A DNA stretch of 55,168 nucleotides from Limnohabitans planktonicus II-D5 (GCF_001270065.2 NZ_LFYT02000029.1:1-55168); one strand, 5' to 3'; positions 1 through 10,245 are shown, counted from the stretch's first letter. The notes: generated by a model not told the origin, from the sequence alone. Numbers and translations are program-made.

Positions 1-57
1 CAATGGCATTGGCGATGGCTTGACCTCAGTCGCTGGATTGCCGCGCTTCGCTCGCAA

Positions 58-169
58 TGACGGTGGGTCAGAGCAATGTTGCAAGGGGCGCGCAATGACG
101 GGGGGCAGAGCAATGTTGCAAGGGGCGCGCGATGACGGGGGTCAGAGTAATGTTGTAAGGGGCGCGCAA
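58..169. repeat. Three tandem copies of a 37-38 bp repeat
   Basis: Three consecutive units (58-95, 96-132, 133-169) share the core CAGAGYAATGTTGYAAGGGGCGCGC. The preceding bases (about 38-66) read like the dispersed intergenic repeat whose accidental translation gives GLPRFARND in many proteobacterial genomes. No gene is supported before the frmA start; the overlapping short reading frames are translations of the repeat. Confidence 0.8.
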
Positions 170-183
170 AAAACCTGCCTTGA

Positions 184-2210
<2,027 letters not shown>

Positions 2211-2282
2211 TCCCGCAGGGCGGCCATGACGGCAGCGTGTGATTCAACTGGCACGGCATGGGACCTTCGCCCTGCTTGATGC

Positions 2283-2358
2283 TGTAGGAGCCCACCCCGT
2301 GGGCGATGGCTTGCAGGGCGTGTGCCACGCCCATCGCCCACAGGGGTGGGCTCCTACA
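2283..2358. repeat. Palindromic intergenic repeat, TGTAGGAGCCC family
   Basis: Left arm TGTAGGAGCCCACCCC plus GTGGGCGATGG is mirrored by CCATCGCCCAC plus GGGGTGGGCTCCTACA across a loop of about 20 nt. It follows fghA by about 70 bp and runs into a short A-rich stretch, so it could also act as a transcription terminator for frmA-fghA. A half-copy of the same family lies at 9534-9560. Confidence 0.8.
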
Positions 2359-2388
2359 AAAAATCTATCCCTTACATGCGGTTCAGTT

Positions 2389-2441
2389 GTAGGTCGGTGG
2401 CTTTAGCCCCGACATGCAGCACACGCTGAAAAGCCACCGAC
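2389..2441. repeat. Palindromic repeat, GTAGGTCGG family
   Basis: GTCGGTGGCTTT (from about 2393) pairs with AAAGCCACCGAC ending at 2441, with GTAG on the left flank and AGCCCCGACATGC in the loop. The same sequence family forms the long palindrome at 32125-32196 and the repeats at 35.2-35.6 kb. Together with the preceding palindrome it fills most of the 2211-2548 gap, where no gene is seen. Confidence 0.75.
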
Positions 2442-2548
2442 GGAATACCGGTGAACAAAATTCAAATTTCAGCGTGCCGGATCACCAGCAGCATTGCCAG
2501 CGCCCTCTCATTGGACAGCGGACCAATGCTCCTGCTGTCATTAACAAG

Positions 2549-2801
2549 TCAATTTTTGGGCTTAGAGCGCGTTTCATGGCCTTGCCAAGCCTCATGCGCA
2601 CTGAACGCAGCTGCCGTCAGTTCGATATCTGCCCGAGAAATGCGAACTTGGTTGGCGACATCGCGCCAAGTGCCCACGACATCCATCACCTCGTCAACGA
2701 TGTGCAGCCCCTGCGCGGCCGTCAAGCCGTAAAACGCGGCCGTGCTCAACGCGGTTTGCAAGTCGGGACGGTTGTCCATAGCCCATCGAATTGCCCCGTC
2801 A
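2549..2801 (-). pseudogene. Remnant of hipA (C-terminal tail of a HipA-type kinase toxin)
   Basis: The frame ending at 2549 contains LQTALSTAAFYGLTAAQG, then HIVDEVMDVVGTWRDVA and RISRADIELTAAAF. This matches the helical C-terminal tail of HipA-family serine/threonine kinases as I know it. About 80 residues remain; the kinase core and N-terminus are absent. The remnant directly follows the HipB-like gene, and an ATG overlapping the hipB stop (ATGA) survives in a different frame. I infer a large internal deletion of a former hipBA operon that left only the end of the toxin. It is probably non-functional. Confidence 0.6.
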
Positions 2802-3167
2802 TGGCTGGACCTCAGAAGTGCTGTTGGCAGAGTCGGGTAACTGCACACTGGCGCGACGCTGGCGTCGCGCAGCAGGCGATGGGGCCAAAGCCAAATCCTG
2901 CAACTTGCGCCCCACTTTGTCATCCGCTGCCAAGGCATTGAAATCAGCCTGCAGCCCGAGCACCGCCAGCACACGCAGATAAGTGCCCAAAGTGGCACCG
3001 GCATCACCAGCTTCGACCTTGTAGACCGAAGTGCGCGACATGCCTGCCCGCTGCGCCACCACGGTAGTGCTCAGTTTGCGGCGCAAACGCGCCAGCCTAA
3101 GGCGCTCGCCCAAGGCGCTGAGCAGTGTTTGCTCTTGGGGGAAAACAATGGGTGGCTTGCTTGGCAT
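2799..3167 (-). CDS. HipB-like XRE-family antitoxin/regulator
   Basis: 122-residue helix-turn-helix protein. The HTH lies at about residues 18-75 (ALGERLRLARLRRKLS, VVAQRAGMSRTSVYKVEAG), in the style of antitoxins encoded before hipA toxins. The C-terminus is basic then polar (PAARRQRRASVQ) and probably disordered. The ATG at 3167 is preferred; the frame is open upstream, and another ATG at 3191 lies inside the dyad at 3177-3204. The gene sits about 100 bp downstream of the helicase gene on the same strand and precedes a hipA remnant. With the toxin lost it may survive as a solitary autoregulator. Confidence 0.8.
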   Translation of the reverse strand: MPSKPPIVFPQEQTLLSALGERLRLARLRRKLSTTVVAQRAGMSRTSVYKVEAGDAGATLGTYLRVLAVLGLQADFNALAADDKVGRKLQDLALAPSPAARRQRRASVQLPDSANSTSEVQP

Positions 3168-3176
3168 TTCGCCGTT

Positions 3177-3204
3177 ATGGACAAAACCCATGAATATTGT
3201 CCAT
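3177..3204 (-). promoter_or_regulatory. Candidate operator of the HipB-like gene
   Basis: Perfect 8-bp inverted repeat ATGGACAA (3177-3184) and TTGTCCAT (3197-3204) separated by 12 bp, 10 bp upstream of the chosen start. Position and symmetry fit autorepression by the HTH protein; binding is inferred. Confidence 0.6.
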
Positions 3205-3271
3205 TTTGAATTAAAGAACTGAGATGAATCAGCCGTCAGAGCTACAAGGGTCTGGGCGAAATGAACCCCGG

Positions 3272-6214
3272 TCAATCTGCAGGCGCTTTTAGCCGCATGC
3301 CGCAGCCTGCCAACACCAGCGGCTGGTTCAGCCACTCATGCCAAGAGACCCAGGCCTTGGTGCTGTGTGCACGCAGTTGCAAGGCGGGGTTGATGACGTA
3401 GTAACCGTTTCGCGTGCGAAGCCAAAGTTGGCGGCTGGGTTGGTAGTTGCTGTTGACTTCGGCGCGCGCCAAGACCGAGTTGATGTAAGTGCGGGTGCGA
3501 CGTCTGGGCGGCAGGACGCTGTCGGGTACACGGTCCATGTGACGCATCAGATGGTCGGCACAAAAGCCTTTGATATTGCGCTCGACCTGTGCATCAGGCA
3601 GCAACTGCGAAAAAAACTTTTTGTAGCTGGTCAGCATCACCGTCAGCAACCAGTACTCGCCTTGGTGGCGCTCCAAGCGCACCAATTTGCCATCGGTTTG
3701 CACATCCATCACCGCAGGTGACAGCAGCGGGTAAAGCACATCCAGCTGGTGCGCTTTGTGCTCAGGATCATCCAAAAAACGCGCCAAGGCATAGTCCCAT
3801 GCACGGTGGCCGTAATGGTCTTGAGTCATGGGGTCGGCCCCGCGCTCCAGCAAGGCCTGCACCAAAGCCACATTGCCGCACTCAGCGGCCAGCATCAAGG
3901 GCGTGGCGTTGAAATAGGTGCGGTGATCCACCCCGAACTGATCGCATTGGCGCAAGACCTCCTTGAACCCCCGGGACGCATAAGGCTGACGCTGGCGCTC
4001 GGCCAAGGCTTCGGCTTTCTTCACCAAAAAGCGCCACGCATCACGGCGATCGGCCTCCAGTCGGGCAAGGTGTTGGGCGGGCCCCTCGTGCCTTGCGCGC
4101 GGCACTGGGAGCTTGCCTTGTGAGGCCCAGATCGCGTGGCCGATTTGTTTGGCCGGTTCAAAGTTGCTGGCTCCCACCAAGTCATGAACCCACCCCGATT
4201 GACCATGCCACAAGGCATAGTCCAGCAAAGCTTGACGGGGTTTGTTGGAAATCTGACCGGGCAACAGCGCTTTGGGCAACAGCTCTTGCAGCGCGGCCTC
4301 ATCCCAAATGGGCCAACTGGGTTTTTGCGTTTTGAGCATGGTTTGCCGAATGGCCTCGGCCTGCTCTTGTTTGCCTTGCAACTCCAGTCTGCGCGCCTCG
4401 GCCGCCCATTCTTGTTGGCTCGACGTTTGAGTGGACGCCAAATTCAGCGCGTCTTGCGTGCGCAAGTCCAGCAACTGCAGCAAGGGGTGGGCCGTGTCCG
4501 ACTCCACCAACAGCAACTGATCCACAGCGCGCGTGAGCGCGACATACAAGGCATTCACGTAAAACTTGAACAACTCCAAAGACCGATCGGTCTTGTCACG
4601 CGCACGGCTGTAATCGAGTGTGTCGCCTGCCAGATCACTGGCCTGCACCCCTTGGGCGACCTCTGCAAACGCCTGGCGCTGGCCCGATACCATGTCGACC
4701 AAAATCACGTTGGTGTATTCCAGTCCCTTGGCCTCGTGCACAGAAAATACCAGCGGCGTCTGGAACTGTTGGCGCACCGCCGCCTTGTCTTCGTCGCGCA
4801 GCACCAACACGGCAAACTGCGTGGAGCCCCGCGTTTTGAGGTTGAGCTCGCGCCGCGTCGCCTCTTTGTCGGCCAGCAATTGAACGGTGCCACTGGCTTG
4901 AGCCGTGGCCTGAACCAAAAAGTTGGTTTCCCGGTCAATGGAGCCAAACCGCGCATGCTTGATTTTGAGCAAACGATTGGCCAAATGCGTCACCGCCTGG
5001 CCATTGCGGAAGTTGGCTTTCAAAACAGAAATCGTTTGCGAACGGGCCAAGGATTCGTCTTGCCAAAACAAAGTCTTGACAGCGGCCCAAGAGAAAAAGT
5101 TCGGGTGAACAATCTGGTTGGAATCGCCACACAACAAAAACTGCCCGGGCTTGGCCAGTGTCTTGAGCAGCAGTGCGAGCTGCACACTCGTCAAATCCTG
5201 CACCTCGTCGACCACCATGAAGTCATAAGTTGGCTGGGCTTTGGGCAACCAATCGTGGGCCAACAAATTCAGGTCAAAAAACCCCGATCCGGCCAGCCAA
5301 GAGCGGTACTTTTCAAACAAATCAAACACGGCCGCACGTTGCGCAGGGGCCAGCAAAGACTGGCGCACGCCCAAGGCCAGATAACTCTCGCGACTGAGCA
5401 CGCCCTCGGCCCGGCTCGAAATCACGCCACGAAACTCCTCAAACAAAGCGTGCGCGTCAAGCCCGCCCGTGGCTTGTTTGGCGGCACTGCGATAGCGCTC
5501 AAACCAAGCGCCGAAAGCCGAAAAATCAAGCTCACGCCCAGCCGGTACATGCAAGGTTTCCATGAACTCCCGGTAGCTCAAAAATTCGGGTTCTTGCCCC
5601 TGCGCCTCGAAGCCGTGCGCAAAATAAATGGCGCGTGCGCTTTGCGCCAAAAAGGCAGACTGCGTCACATACAGCACCCGCCCATGCGCTTGGCGCAGTT
5701 TCTCAAGCGTCAAGGCGGTCTTGCCCGATCCCGCCGAACCCACCAGCACCAGAGGCGCGGGGGTGTCAAACACCGCTTGCTGGGTGTCGTCAAAACTCAG
5801 CACTTTGTCGAGCACATGAATTTCGCTGCACACCGGGTGCACATAACGCAGCGTCTGCGCACCGTCATCGCGCCCAGGGTCGCCTTGTTCCCCACTTGCA
5901 TCGTCGTCCACATCGATTTGGTCCCACTGCAAGCTGGCTCCGCGCAAAAACCGGGCGTTGGCGTAGTCGTGTTGGTGAATGACCTCCAGCGCCAAACACA
6001 CCGTCTCGTTGTTGTAGCGCGCAAATTGCACCAACAAACGGTTGCTCTGATCCAGCTTGAAACGCCAATAAGGCGTTGGGCTCAACTTCTTCAGGTTCGG
6101 GCTTTTGAAGTCGTCTCGCGCAATCGCTTTTTCCAGCTTGGCGAACTGGCTTTTGACACGCTGTGTGTCCAGGTGGTGGTGATGAAGTAAACGCATGCCA
6201 AATGGTAATGGCAC
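3272..6214 (-). CDS. UvrD/Rep-type helicase with RelE-like N-terminus and ankyrin repeats
   Basis: 980-residue protein. Residues about 10-95 (QFAKLEKAIARDDF to LALEVIHQHDYANARFL) resemble a RelE/ParE-superfamily fold. A superfamily 1 helicase core follows: Walker A GSAGSGKT at about 159-166, DEVQD at 336-340, LLCGDSNQIVHP near 360-371, HEAKGLEY at about 493-500, and the motif VI region YVALTRAVDQ near 558-566. An ankyrin unit (TPLMLAAECGNVALVQALL, RGADPMTQD) lies at about 771-800, followed by 180 uncharacterised residues. The start could be GTG at 6214 or ATG at 6196; neither has a good ribosome site. The ATPase and helicase assignment is firm. The biological role is unknown; its place among TA and defence genes suggests anti-phage or stress DNA processing. 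Confidence 0.85.
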   Translation of the reverse strand: MPLPFGMRLLHHHHLDTQRVKSQFAKLEKAIARDDFKSPNLKKLSPTPYWRFKLDQSNRLLVQFARYNNETVCLALEVIHQHDYANARFLRGASLQWDQIDVDDDASGEQGDPGRDDGAQTLRYVHPVCSEIHVLDKVLSFDDTQQAVFDTPAPLVLVGSAGSGKTALTLEKLRQAHGRVLYVTQSAFLAQSARAIYFAHGFEAQGQEPEFLSYREFMETLHVPAGRELDFSAFGAWFERYRSAAKQATGGLDAHALFEEFRGVISSRAEGVLSRESYLALGVRQSLLAPAQRAAVFDLFEKYRSWLAGSGFFDLNLLAHDWLPKAQPTYDFMVVDEVQDLTSVQLALLLKTLAKPGQFLLCGDSNQIVHPNFFSWAAVKTLFWQDESLARSQTISVLKANFRNGQAVTHLANRLLKIKHARFGSIDRETNFLVQATAQASGTVQLLADKEATRRELNLKTRGSTQFAVLVLRDEDKAAVRQQFQTPLVFSVHEAKGLEYTNVILVDMVSGQRQAFAEVAQGVQASDLAGDTLDYSRARDKTDRSLELFKFYVNALYVALTRAVDQLLLVESDTAHPLLQLLDLRTQDALNLASTQTSSQQEWAAEARRLELQGKQEQAEAIRQTMLKTQKPSWPIWDEAALQELLPKALLPGQISNKPRQALLDYALWHGQSGWVHDLVGASNFEPAKQIGHAIWASQGKLPVPRARHEGPAQHLARLEADRRDAWRFLVKKAEALAERQRQPYASRGFKEVLRQCDQFGVDHRTYFNATPLMLAAECGNVALVQALLERGADPMTQDHYGHRAWDYALARFLDDPEHKAHQLDVLYPLLSPAVMDVQTDGKLVRLERHQGEYWLLTVMLTSYKKFFSQLLPDAQVERNIKGFCADHLMRHMDRVPDSVLPPRRRTRTYINSVLARAEVNSNYQPSRQLWLRTRNGYYVINPALQLRAHSTKAWVSWHEWLNQPLVLAGCGMRLKAPAD

Positions 6215-6231
6215 TTTGCAGGTTTAGACGA

Positions 6232-6377
6232 TCGCCAAGAACATGAAGGCCTCCTCATGCTTTGTAGTGGTAAGGCATGCCACGAAGGGGGGTGACATCG
6301 TGGGCGATCTGATCGAGGACTGTAAAGCCAAGCATCACCCCCTGCCCGAAATCACGGGTGTGCAATCTCTGAATTGA
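6232..6377 (+). pseudogene. Degraded, internally deleted copy of the higA-like locus
   Basis: 6232-6289 is a near copy of 7619-7676 (upstream region of the higA-like gene) and 6293-6374 is a near copy of about 7896-7977 (inside that gene). About 220 bp are missing between the two blocks. The second block still reads DIVGDLIEDCKAKHHPLPE before a stop at 6375-6377. It cannot encode a complete antitoxin. Its position on the far side of the RES/Xre pair from the intact copy makes the two copies flanking direct repeats. Confidence 0.75.
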
Positions 6378-6392
6378 TCTGGATGCTGCCTT

Positions 6393-7094
6393 CTAGAAAT
6401 CAAACCGCACACGGCCATTCGACAGCGTCACCTTGTCGGCCGTTGTTTGGCAATGCCAGGTTTCATAGCGGCCCTCGGGTGTCACCATGGTCAAACTGCG
6501 CGGGTCAAAAACTGCCGCGCACACATGGTCGCTGGCACGCACCGACGCATAGCGAATCCATGTCACCCCAGACAGCGAATCCCTGACCAGCGTGGCCAGT
6601 TTTTGGGTTTCGGCGTAGTCACTCGGATGCATCCAGAGCGCTTGCGCCAAAACCCATGGTTGCGATAGCAAATCTAAAGCACGCCCTTGCACAGAGGCCT
6701 CGACCATCGAATGCTCTGTGACCAGCGCTTGCTTCATGAGCCCCGCGCTGTCCAGCAAAAAACGCTGACGCCAATAGGCGATTTCTGCGCAGGCGCAATA
6801 AGCGTCATCTGCGCCGTACCAAATGCCCGGTGAGTTGACAGCACGAAAACGCGAACCCGTCTGAGGCACATAGCGAAAAGGCGCTGCCAAAAGGTAGTGC
6901 AAACCGCTTGCCTGCGGTGGGAGCGGCGGCTTGCTGGCCTCCAGCATCTCTTCCAGCATCAGCTGCTCGTCTGCGGAGTCCACCAAGCGCATGGTGGCCG
7001 CAACGTACTGTGTCTCGACCATTCGGAACGCAGACATGTGCAAGTCGGCACTGAACTCATGAACCCAATCCGGGTTCCATGAAGCCGATGACAT
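6393..7094 (-). CDS. RES-domain toxin
   Basis: 233-residue protein with a RES domain (named for conserved Arg, Glu and Ser). The core is FRYVPQTGSRFRAVNSPG followed by IWYGADDAYCACAEIAYWR; Arg82 or Arg84, Tyr93 and Glu104 are candidate active-site residues. Characterised RES toxins consume NAD+ and arrest growth. The ATG at 7094 overlaps the antitoxin stop (TGATG), so the toxin is translated after its antitoxin. Length is normal and no inactivating change is seen, so the module looks functional. Confidence 0.88.
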   Translation of the reverse strand: MSSASWNPDWVHEFSADLHMSAFRMVETQYVAATMRLVDSADEQLMLEEMLEASKPPLPPQASGLHYLLAAPFRYVPQTGSRFRAVNSPGIWYGADDAYCACAEIAYWRQRFLLDSAGLMKQALVTEHSMVEASVQGRALDLLSQPWVLAQALWMHPSDYAETQKLATLVRDSLSGVTWIRYASVRASDHVCAAVFDPRSLTMVTPEGRYETWHCQTTADKVTLSNGRVRFDF

Positions 7095-7468
7095 CAAGCC
7101 GCACCCCGCATGCCATCCAGATAAGACAGGGCAGTCACAAGGCCCTGGGGGGTTTCAATCAGCGTGGCCGGGATACCGTTCAGTGTTTTGTTGTGGCTGC
7201 GCAGCCAATCCTGGCGCTTTTGCGCATCGCCGCCCACAAGAGGGTCCAAAGAGCGGAACAAACGCACCAACAGCAGCGCCAGTTGTCCCTCTTTAGACGC
7301 AGGGTCGATGCCCCGGCTGCCGTTGGCAATGCGGCTGATGGTCGGCTCACTGAACCCGATCACGCGGGCCAAAGCCGCACTCGACAGATGCAACTCTTGC
7401 GCCGCGCGCATGGTGGCTTTGCCCAGCACCATGAATTTGTCTGGGGCTGTGACTGCGTTGGTTAGCAT
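7094..7468 (-). CDS. Xre/MbcA/ParS-type antitoxin of the RES module
   Basis: 124-residue antitoxin. The N-terminal HTH spans roughly residues 18-60 (ATMRAAQELHLSSAALARV, FSEPTISRIANGSRG). The C-terminal part (LVRLFRSLDPLVGGD, WLRSHNKTLNGIPATLI) is the toxin-binding region typical of RES partners (DUF2384-like). The ATG at 7468 has CGGAG upstream. It is the first gene of a two-gene operon and lies beside a perfect palindrome that probably serves as its operator. Confidence 0.88.
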   Translation of the reverse strand: MLTNAVTAPDKFMVLGKATMRAAQELHLSSAALARVIGFSEPTISRIANGSRGIDPASKEGQLALLLVRLFRSLDPLVGGDAQKRQDWLRSHNKTLNGIPATLIETPQGLVTALSYLDGMRGAA

Positions 7469-7480
7469 GGCGTGCTCCGA

Positions 7481-7496
7481 TATTTCTATAGAAATA
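7481..7496 (-). promoter_or_regulatory. Perfect 16-bp palindrome, candidate RES/Xre operator
   Basis: TATTTCTATAGAAATA is fully self-complementary and lies 13-28 bp upstream of the antitoxin ATG in an AT-rich promoter-like region. Its centre contains TATAGA, a possible -10. Repressor binding by the antitoxin is inferred. Confidence 0.65.
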
Positions 7497-7721
7497 ATTT
7501 AGCATAAAAACAAAATATTTAAATGTTTTATGGGCTTATTCACCATTGATATGTGAAAACTGACACTTGTCATGTTCTCAAAATTGAGTTTTGGCGACAT
7601 GACAGGTGTGACGTGTACTCGCCAAGAACATGAAGGCCTCCACATGTTTTGTAGTGGTAAGGCATGCCACCAAGGGGTTGGCCGTTTTGGGCGTGGGTGC
7701 CAAGCCTTTACGATCAACTTC

Positions 7722-8135
7722 ATGAATGCAGCCATCAACGTGAAGCACCTGCTCCTCATTTGGGAGCAGTTCCGTGCAGCAACCGACATCACCCCCATCC
7801 GGGATGAAGCGCACTGCGCGCGCATGACCGAGATGCTCCAAGCCCTGCTGGATGAAACCCAGGGCAAAGAAAAGCATCCCGCGATGGGCTTGGTCGACAT
7901 CGTGGGCGATCTGATCGAGGGCTATGAAGCCAAGCATCACCCTCTGCCCGAAGTCATGGGTGTGCAAGCGCTTAAATTTCTGATGGAACAACACGGCCTG
8001 AAGCAAAGCGATCTGAGCGAGATCGGCAGTCAGGGTGTCGTGTCCGAAATCCTGACGGGCAAGCGAGAACTCAACATTCGCCAAGTGCGCGCGCTCAGCG
8101 AACGGTTTGGCGTTTCTGCCGCAACCTTTGTGTAA
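7722..8135 (+). CDS. HigA-like antitoxin without a visible toxin partner
   Basis: 137-residue protein resembling E. coli HigA in length and layout: a helical N-terminal dimerisation region (VKHLLLIWEQFRAATDI), a linker (LVDIVGDLIEGYEAKHHPLP), and a C-terminal HTH (LMEQHGLKQSDLSEIGS, VVSEILTGKRELNIRQVRAL). HigA normally follows higB. The 250 bp upstream of this gene encode no recognisable HigB, so it is an orphan or the toxin has been lost. The ATG at 7722 starts the conserved part; the frame is open upstream but that stretch looks non-coding. A degraded duplicate lies at 6232-6377. Confidence 0.8.
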   Translation: MNAAINVKHLLLIWEQFRAATDITPIRDEAHCARMTEMLQALLDETQGKEKHPAMGLVDIVGDLIEGYEAKHHPLPEVMGVQALKFLMEQHGLKQSDLSEIGSQGVVSEILTGKRELNIRQVRALSERFGVSAATFV

Positions 8136-8351
8136 GGAGTGTGGAACTCGGGCAACGCCGCGCCATGAAGTCCGTGTTTATCAAAAATGCTGGCCCCAGC
8201 TCAGCCCTGTTGGCTGCGTTTTCTAAGTTGACTGCCTGCTCACTCAAGTGGTTGGACAACAAGCGTGACATCGTTACCCGATGGTTGCAACTCCTGCAGC
8301 GTGAATTCCGTCGCTGACTCAGGTGTTGAAGTTTGCCACCAGCCCCATCAC

Positions 8352-9413
8352 TCATTTCAAGCCGTACCACACACCGCGACCGCTACCGTGCTGCTCCAGA
8401 TGGTTGCGCTCGGCCAGGTCGCGGAAATGCAGCTTGAGGGTGTTGCGACTGGCACCCGTCAATTGGATGGCATCCATCATCGTGACGCGCCCGTGCTCTC
8501 TGGCGAATTCCACGATCTGCAGTGACAGCTCGGGCAGGGTGGCCAGCACGATCTTTTCACGTTCGACCTTCTTCTCCAGGCGCCGCACCTGCTCTGCCAG
8601 CGAGCGCAAGAAGAACACCAGCCATGGCTGCCAGTTGGGCGCATCAGTGCGGATGGTTCCTTGTGTCTGGCGCAAGGCCAAATAATAGGCTTCCTTGTTC
8701 AGCTCGATCACGCTCTCCAACGAGCTGTAGGGCACATAGGCATATCCGGCCTGGATCAGCAGCAGTGTCGTCAGCACCCTGCTCAAACGTCCGTTGCCAT
8801 CCTGAAAAGGGTGAATTTCCAGAAACACAACGACGAAGATCGAGATGATCAACAAGGGGTGCAGCTTTTCCGGTACCGGCGACTTCTGCAGCTCGCCATT
8901 CACCCATGACACCAATTGAGCCATCAGCTGTGGCGTGTCAAATGGCGTGGCGGTTTCGAAGACGATGCCAATTTGTGCACCGTTTTCATCGAATGCAGCG
9001 ACGCTGTTCGAATGGGTCTTGTACTGCCCCCGGTGGCGTTCATCCTTGTCGCTGTGGGTCAGCAGAACTTGGTGCAGTTGCTTGATGTGGTTCTCGTTGA
9101 ATGGGATGTCCTGCCACGAGCTAAACACCATGTCCATGAGTTCAGCGTAACCGGCCACCTCCTGTTCGTCGCGTGTGTCGAAGGACTTGATGGCCAGGTT
9201 GGAAAGCAGACGTTGCACTTCGCGGTCGGTCAGTTTGCTGCCTTCGATGCGGGTAGACGAGCCTATGCTCTCGATGGTGGCCACCCGCCGTAGCGCCAAA
9301 AGACGCTCGGGCGCCAGCGTTCCCAAAGCTCGCCATGCGCCCTTGAATTCGTCGATCCGAGCAATCAGGCTCAGGATTTCGGGTGTGATCTGGAGGGTGT
9401 CTGAACGCAACAT
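8352..9413 (-). CDS. Class II Fic family protein (AMP-transferase type)
   Basis: 353-residue Fic protein. The inhibitory motif (S/T)xxxE(G/N) is present at residues 53-58 (STRIEG), N-terminal to the Fic core, which defines class II. The catalytic loop HPFQDGNGRLSR starts at His201. A winged-helix DNA-binding tail (VTMMDAIQLTGASRNTLKLH) occupies the last 60 residues. The family usually transfers AMP to a protein hydroxyl and is self-inhibited by the glutamate. The ATG at 9413 fits the family N-terminus (MLRSDTLQITPEIL); an ATG at 9443 in frame would add ten residues over a tandem ATGGGTGTWA repeat. It may act alone, since class II proteins carry their own inhibitor. Confidence 0.87.
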   Translation of the reverse strand: MLRSDTLQITPEILSLIARIDEFKGAWRALGTLAPERLLALRRVATIESIGSSTRIEGSKLTDREVQRLLSNLAIKSFDTRDEQEVAGYAELMDMVFSSWQDIPFNENHIKQLHQVLLTHSDKDERHRGQYKTHSNSVAAFDENGAQIGIVFETATPFDTPQLMAQLVSWVNGELQKSPVPEKLHPLLIISIFVVVFLEIHPFQDGNGRLSRVLTTLLLIQAGYAYVPYSSLESVIELNKEAYYLALRQTQGTIRTDAPNWQPWLVFFLRSLAEQVRRLEKKVEREKIVLATLPELSLQIVEFAREHGRVTMMDAIQLTGASRNTLKLHFRDLAERNHLEQHGSGRGVWYGLK

Positions 9414-9533
9414 GAAACCAATATTACACCCATTAACACCCATTTATAATGCGCATCCTGTGAATGGATTAAAGTCGATACCCAGTGTGGCATGCTGAGT
9501 GATCTCATCAACGCAAGCCATTCGCCCTGCAAA

Positions 9534-9560
9534 CCATCGCCCACAGGGGTGGGCTCCCAC
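9534..9560. repeat. Half copy of the TGTAGGAGCCC palindromic repeat
   Basis: CCATCGCCCACAGGGGTGGG followed by CTCCCAC matches the right arm of the palindrome at 2283-2358. It lies in the 370-bp gap between the Fic gene and the mobile mystery pair. Apart from this half-element, the direct repeat at 9625-9648 and the operator at 9768 nothing else was recognised there. Confidence 0.7.
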
Positions 9561-9624
9561 TCCAACAAAAATCGCCGCCCACACGCAGGGCCAGCGATGC
9601 ACCCGTCAATCCGCCCCACTTTGC

Positions 9625-9648
9625 AGCCCAAACACAATGCTCATGGGC
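9625..9648. repeat. Left 24-bp direct repeat flanking the mobile mystery genes
   Basis: 24 bp identical to 10882-10905 and in the same orientation. On the minus strand both encode the PMSIVFGL end of a DUF3427-type protein. Here only that end remains, followed by a short tail and a stop; the sequence before it is unrelated, so this is a gene-end fragment. Confidence 0.75.
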
Positions 9649-9767
9649 TGACCGGATCAATAAAAGCTTCCCATAAGTGCAGCATAATGATATTTCCAGC
9701 TTCCCTATACCGAAGCAATTTATTGCATACTGCTTTCAATTAGGCTATCATTTTAATGAAATTAACC

Positions 9768-9779
9768 AGCCTATAGGCT
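9768..9779 (+). promoter_or_regulatory. Palindrome upstream of mobile mystery protein A
   Basis: AGCCTATAGGCT is a perfect 12-bp palindrome ending 4 bp before the start codon. A half-site TAGGCTAT lies at 9741-9748. It probably serves as an operator for the HTH protein encoded next. No ribosome binding site separates it from the ATG. Confidence 0.5.
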
Positions 9780-9783
9780 AGCA

Positions 9784-10245
9784 ATGTCTCCTGAACTGAA
9801 CCAACTTCGACTTGAACAAGTGCAGTCCACCCTTTCCGGCTACGCGGACTTGGTGAAGCGGCAGCCACCGTCTCGGGGATGGCTGAAGCTCATCCGAGAA
9901 GCCCTGGGTCGAACGGAACGCCAGCAGGCTCAGCGGCTGGGCGTTTCGGGGGCGACGCTGCACAAGTCCGAACAATCCGAAGCGGATGACCGCATATCGC
10001 TCGGACAACTGCGCAAACTCGCTGATGGACTGGATTGTGAACTGGTCTACGCACTGGTTCCCAGACGTCCGCTCACGGACGTGGTTCAGGAACGCGCTCG
10101 CACCATCGCGATGGAAGAGGTCGCAAGCGTGGCCCACACCATGGGTCTTGAAGACCAGCGCCCCGGCGCAGAAAGGCTTCGCAAACAGGTGGAACGCAGG
10201 ACCGAAGAATTGCTGCGCGGCCGCTGGTCAGACCTATGGCGATAG
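9784..10245 (+). CDS. Mobile mystery protein A (HTH antitoxin-like)
   Basis: 153-residue HTH protein resembling the family called mobile mystery protein A. Key segments are GWLKLIREALGRTERQQAQRL, then GVSGATLHKSEQSEADDRIS and LRKLADGLDCELVYALVP, ending in a charged helical tail. It is always paired with the Fic-domain protein B in the cases I know. It overlaps the next gene by 10 nt. The likely role is antitoxin and autoregulator for that Fic protein; function is inferred from pairing, not demonstrated here. Confidence 0.85.
   Translation: MSPELNQLRLEQVQSTLSGYADLVKRQPPSRGWLKLIREALGRTERQQAQRLGVSGATLHKSEQSEADDRISLGQLRKLADGLDCELVYALVPRRPLTDVVQERARTIAMEEVASVAHTMGLEDQRPGAERLRKQVERRTEELLRGRWSDLWR

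Noticed and set aside
2414..2941. 175-codon plus-strand frame
   Set aside because: It begins inside a palindromic repeat and overlaps the hipA remnant and hipB gene, which have recognisable family sequence on the other strand.
4136..6190. 684-codon plus-strand frame opposite the helicase gene
   Set aside because: The minus-strand frame has all helicase motifs in order; the plus frame is Gln/Leu/Arg-rich without any motif and is a shadow.
7572..7721. N-terminal extension of the HigA-like gene or a higB toxin end
   Set aside because: All three plus frames were read; none resembles a HigB C-terminus, and the extension has no family similarity. It is taken as upstream repeat-containing DNA.
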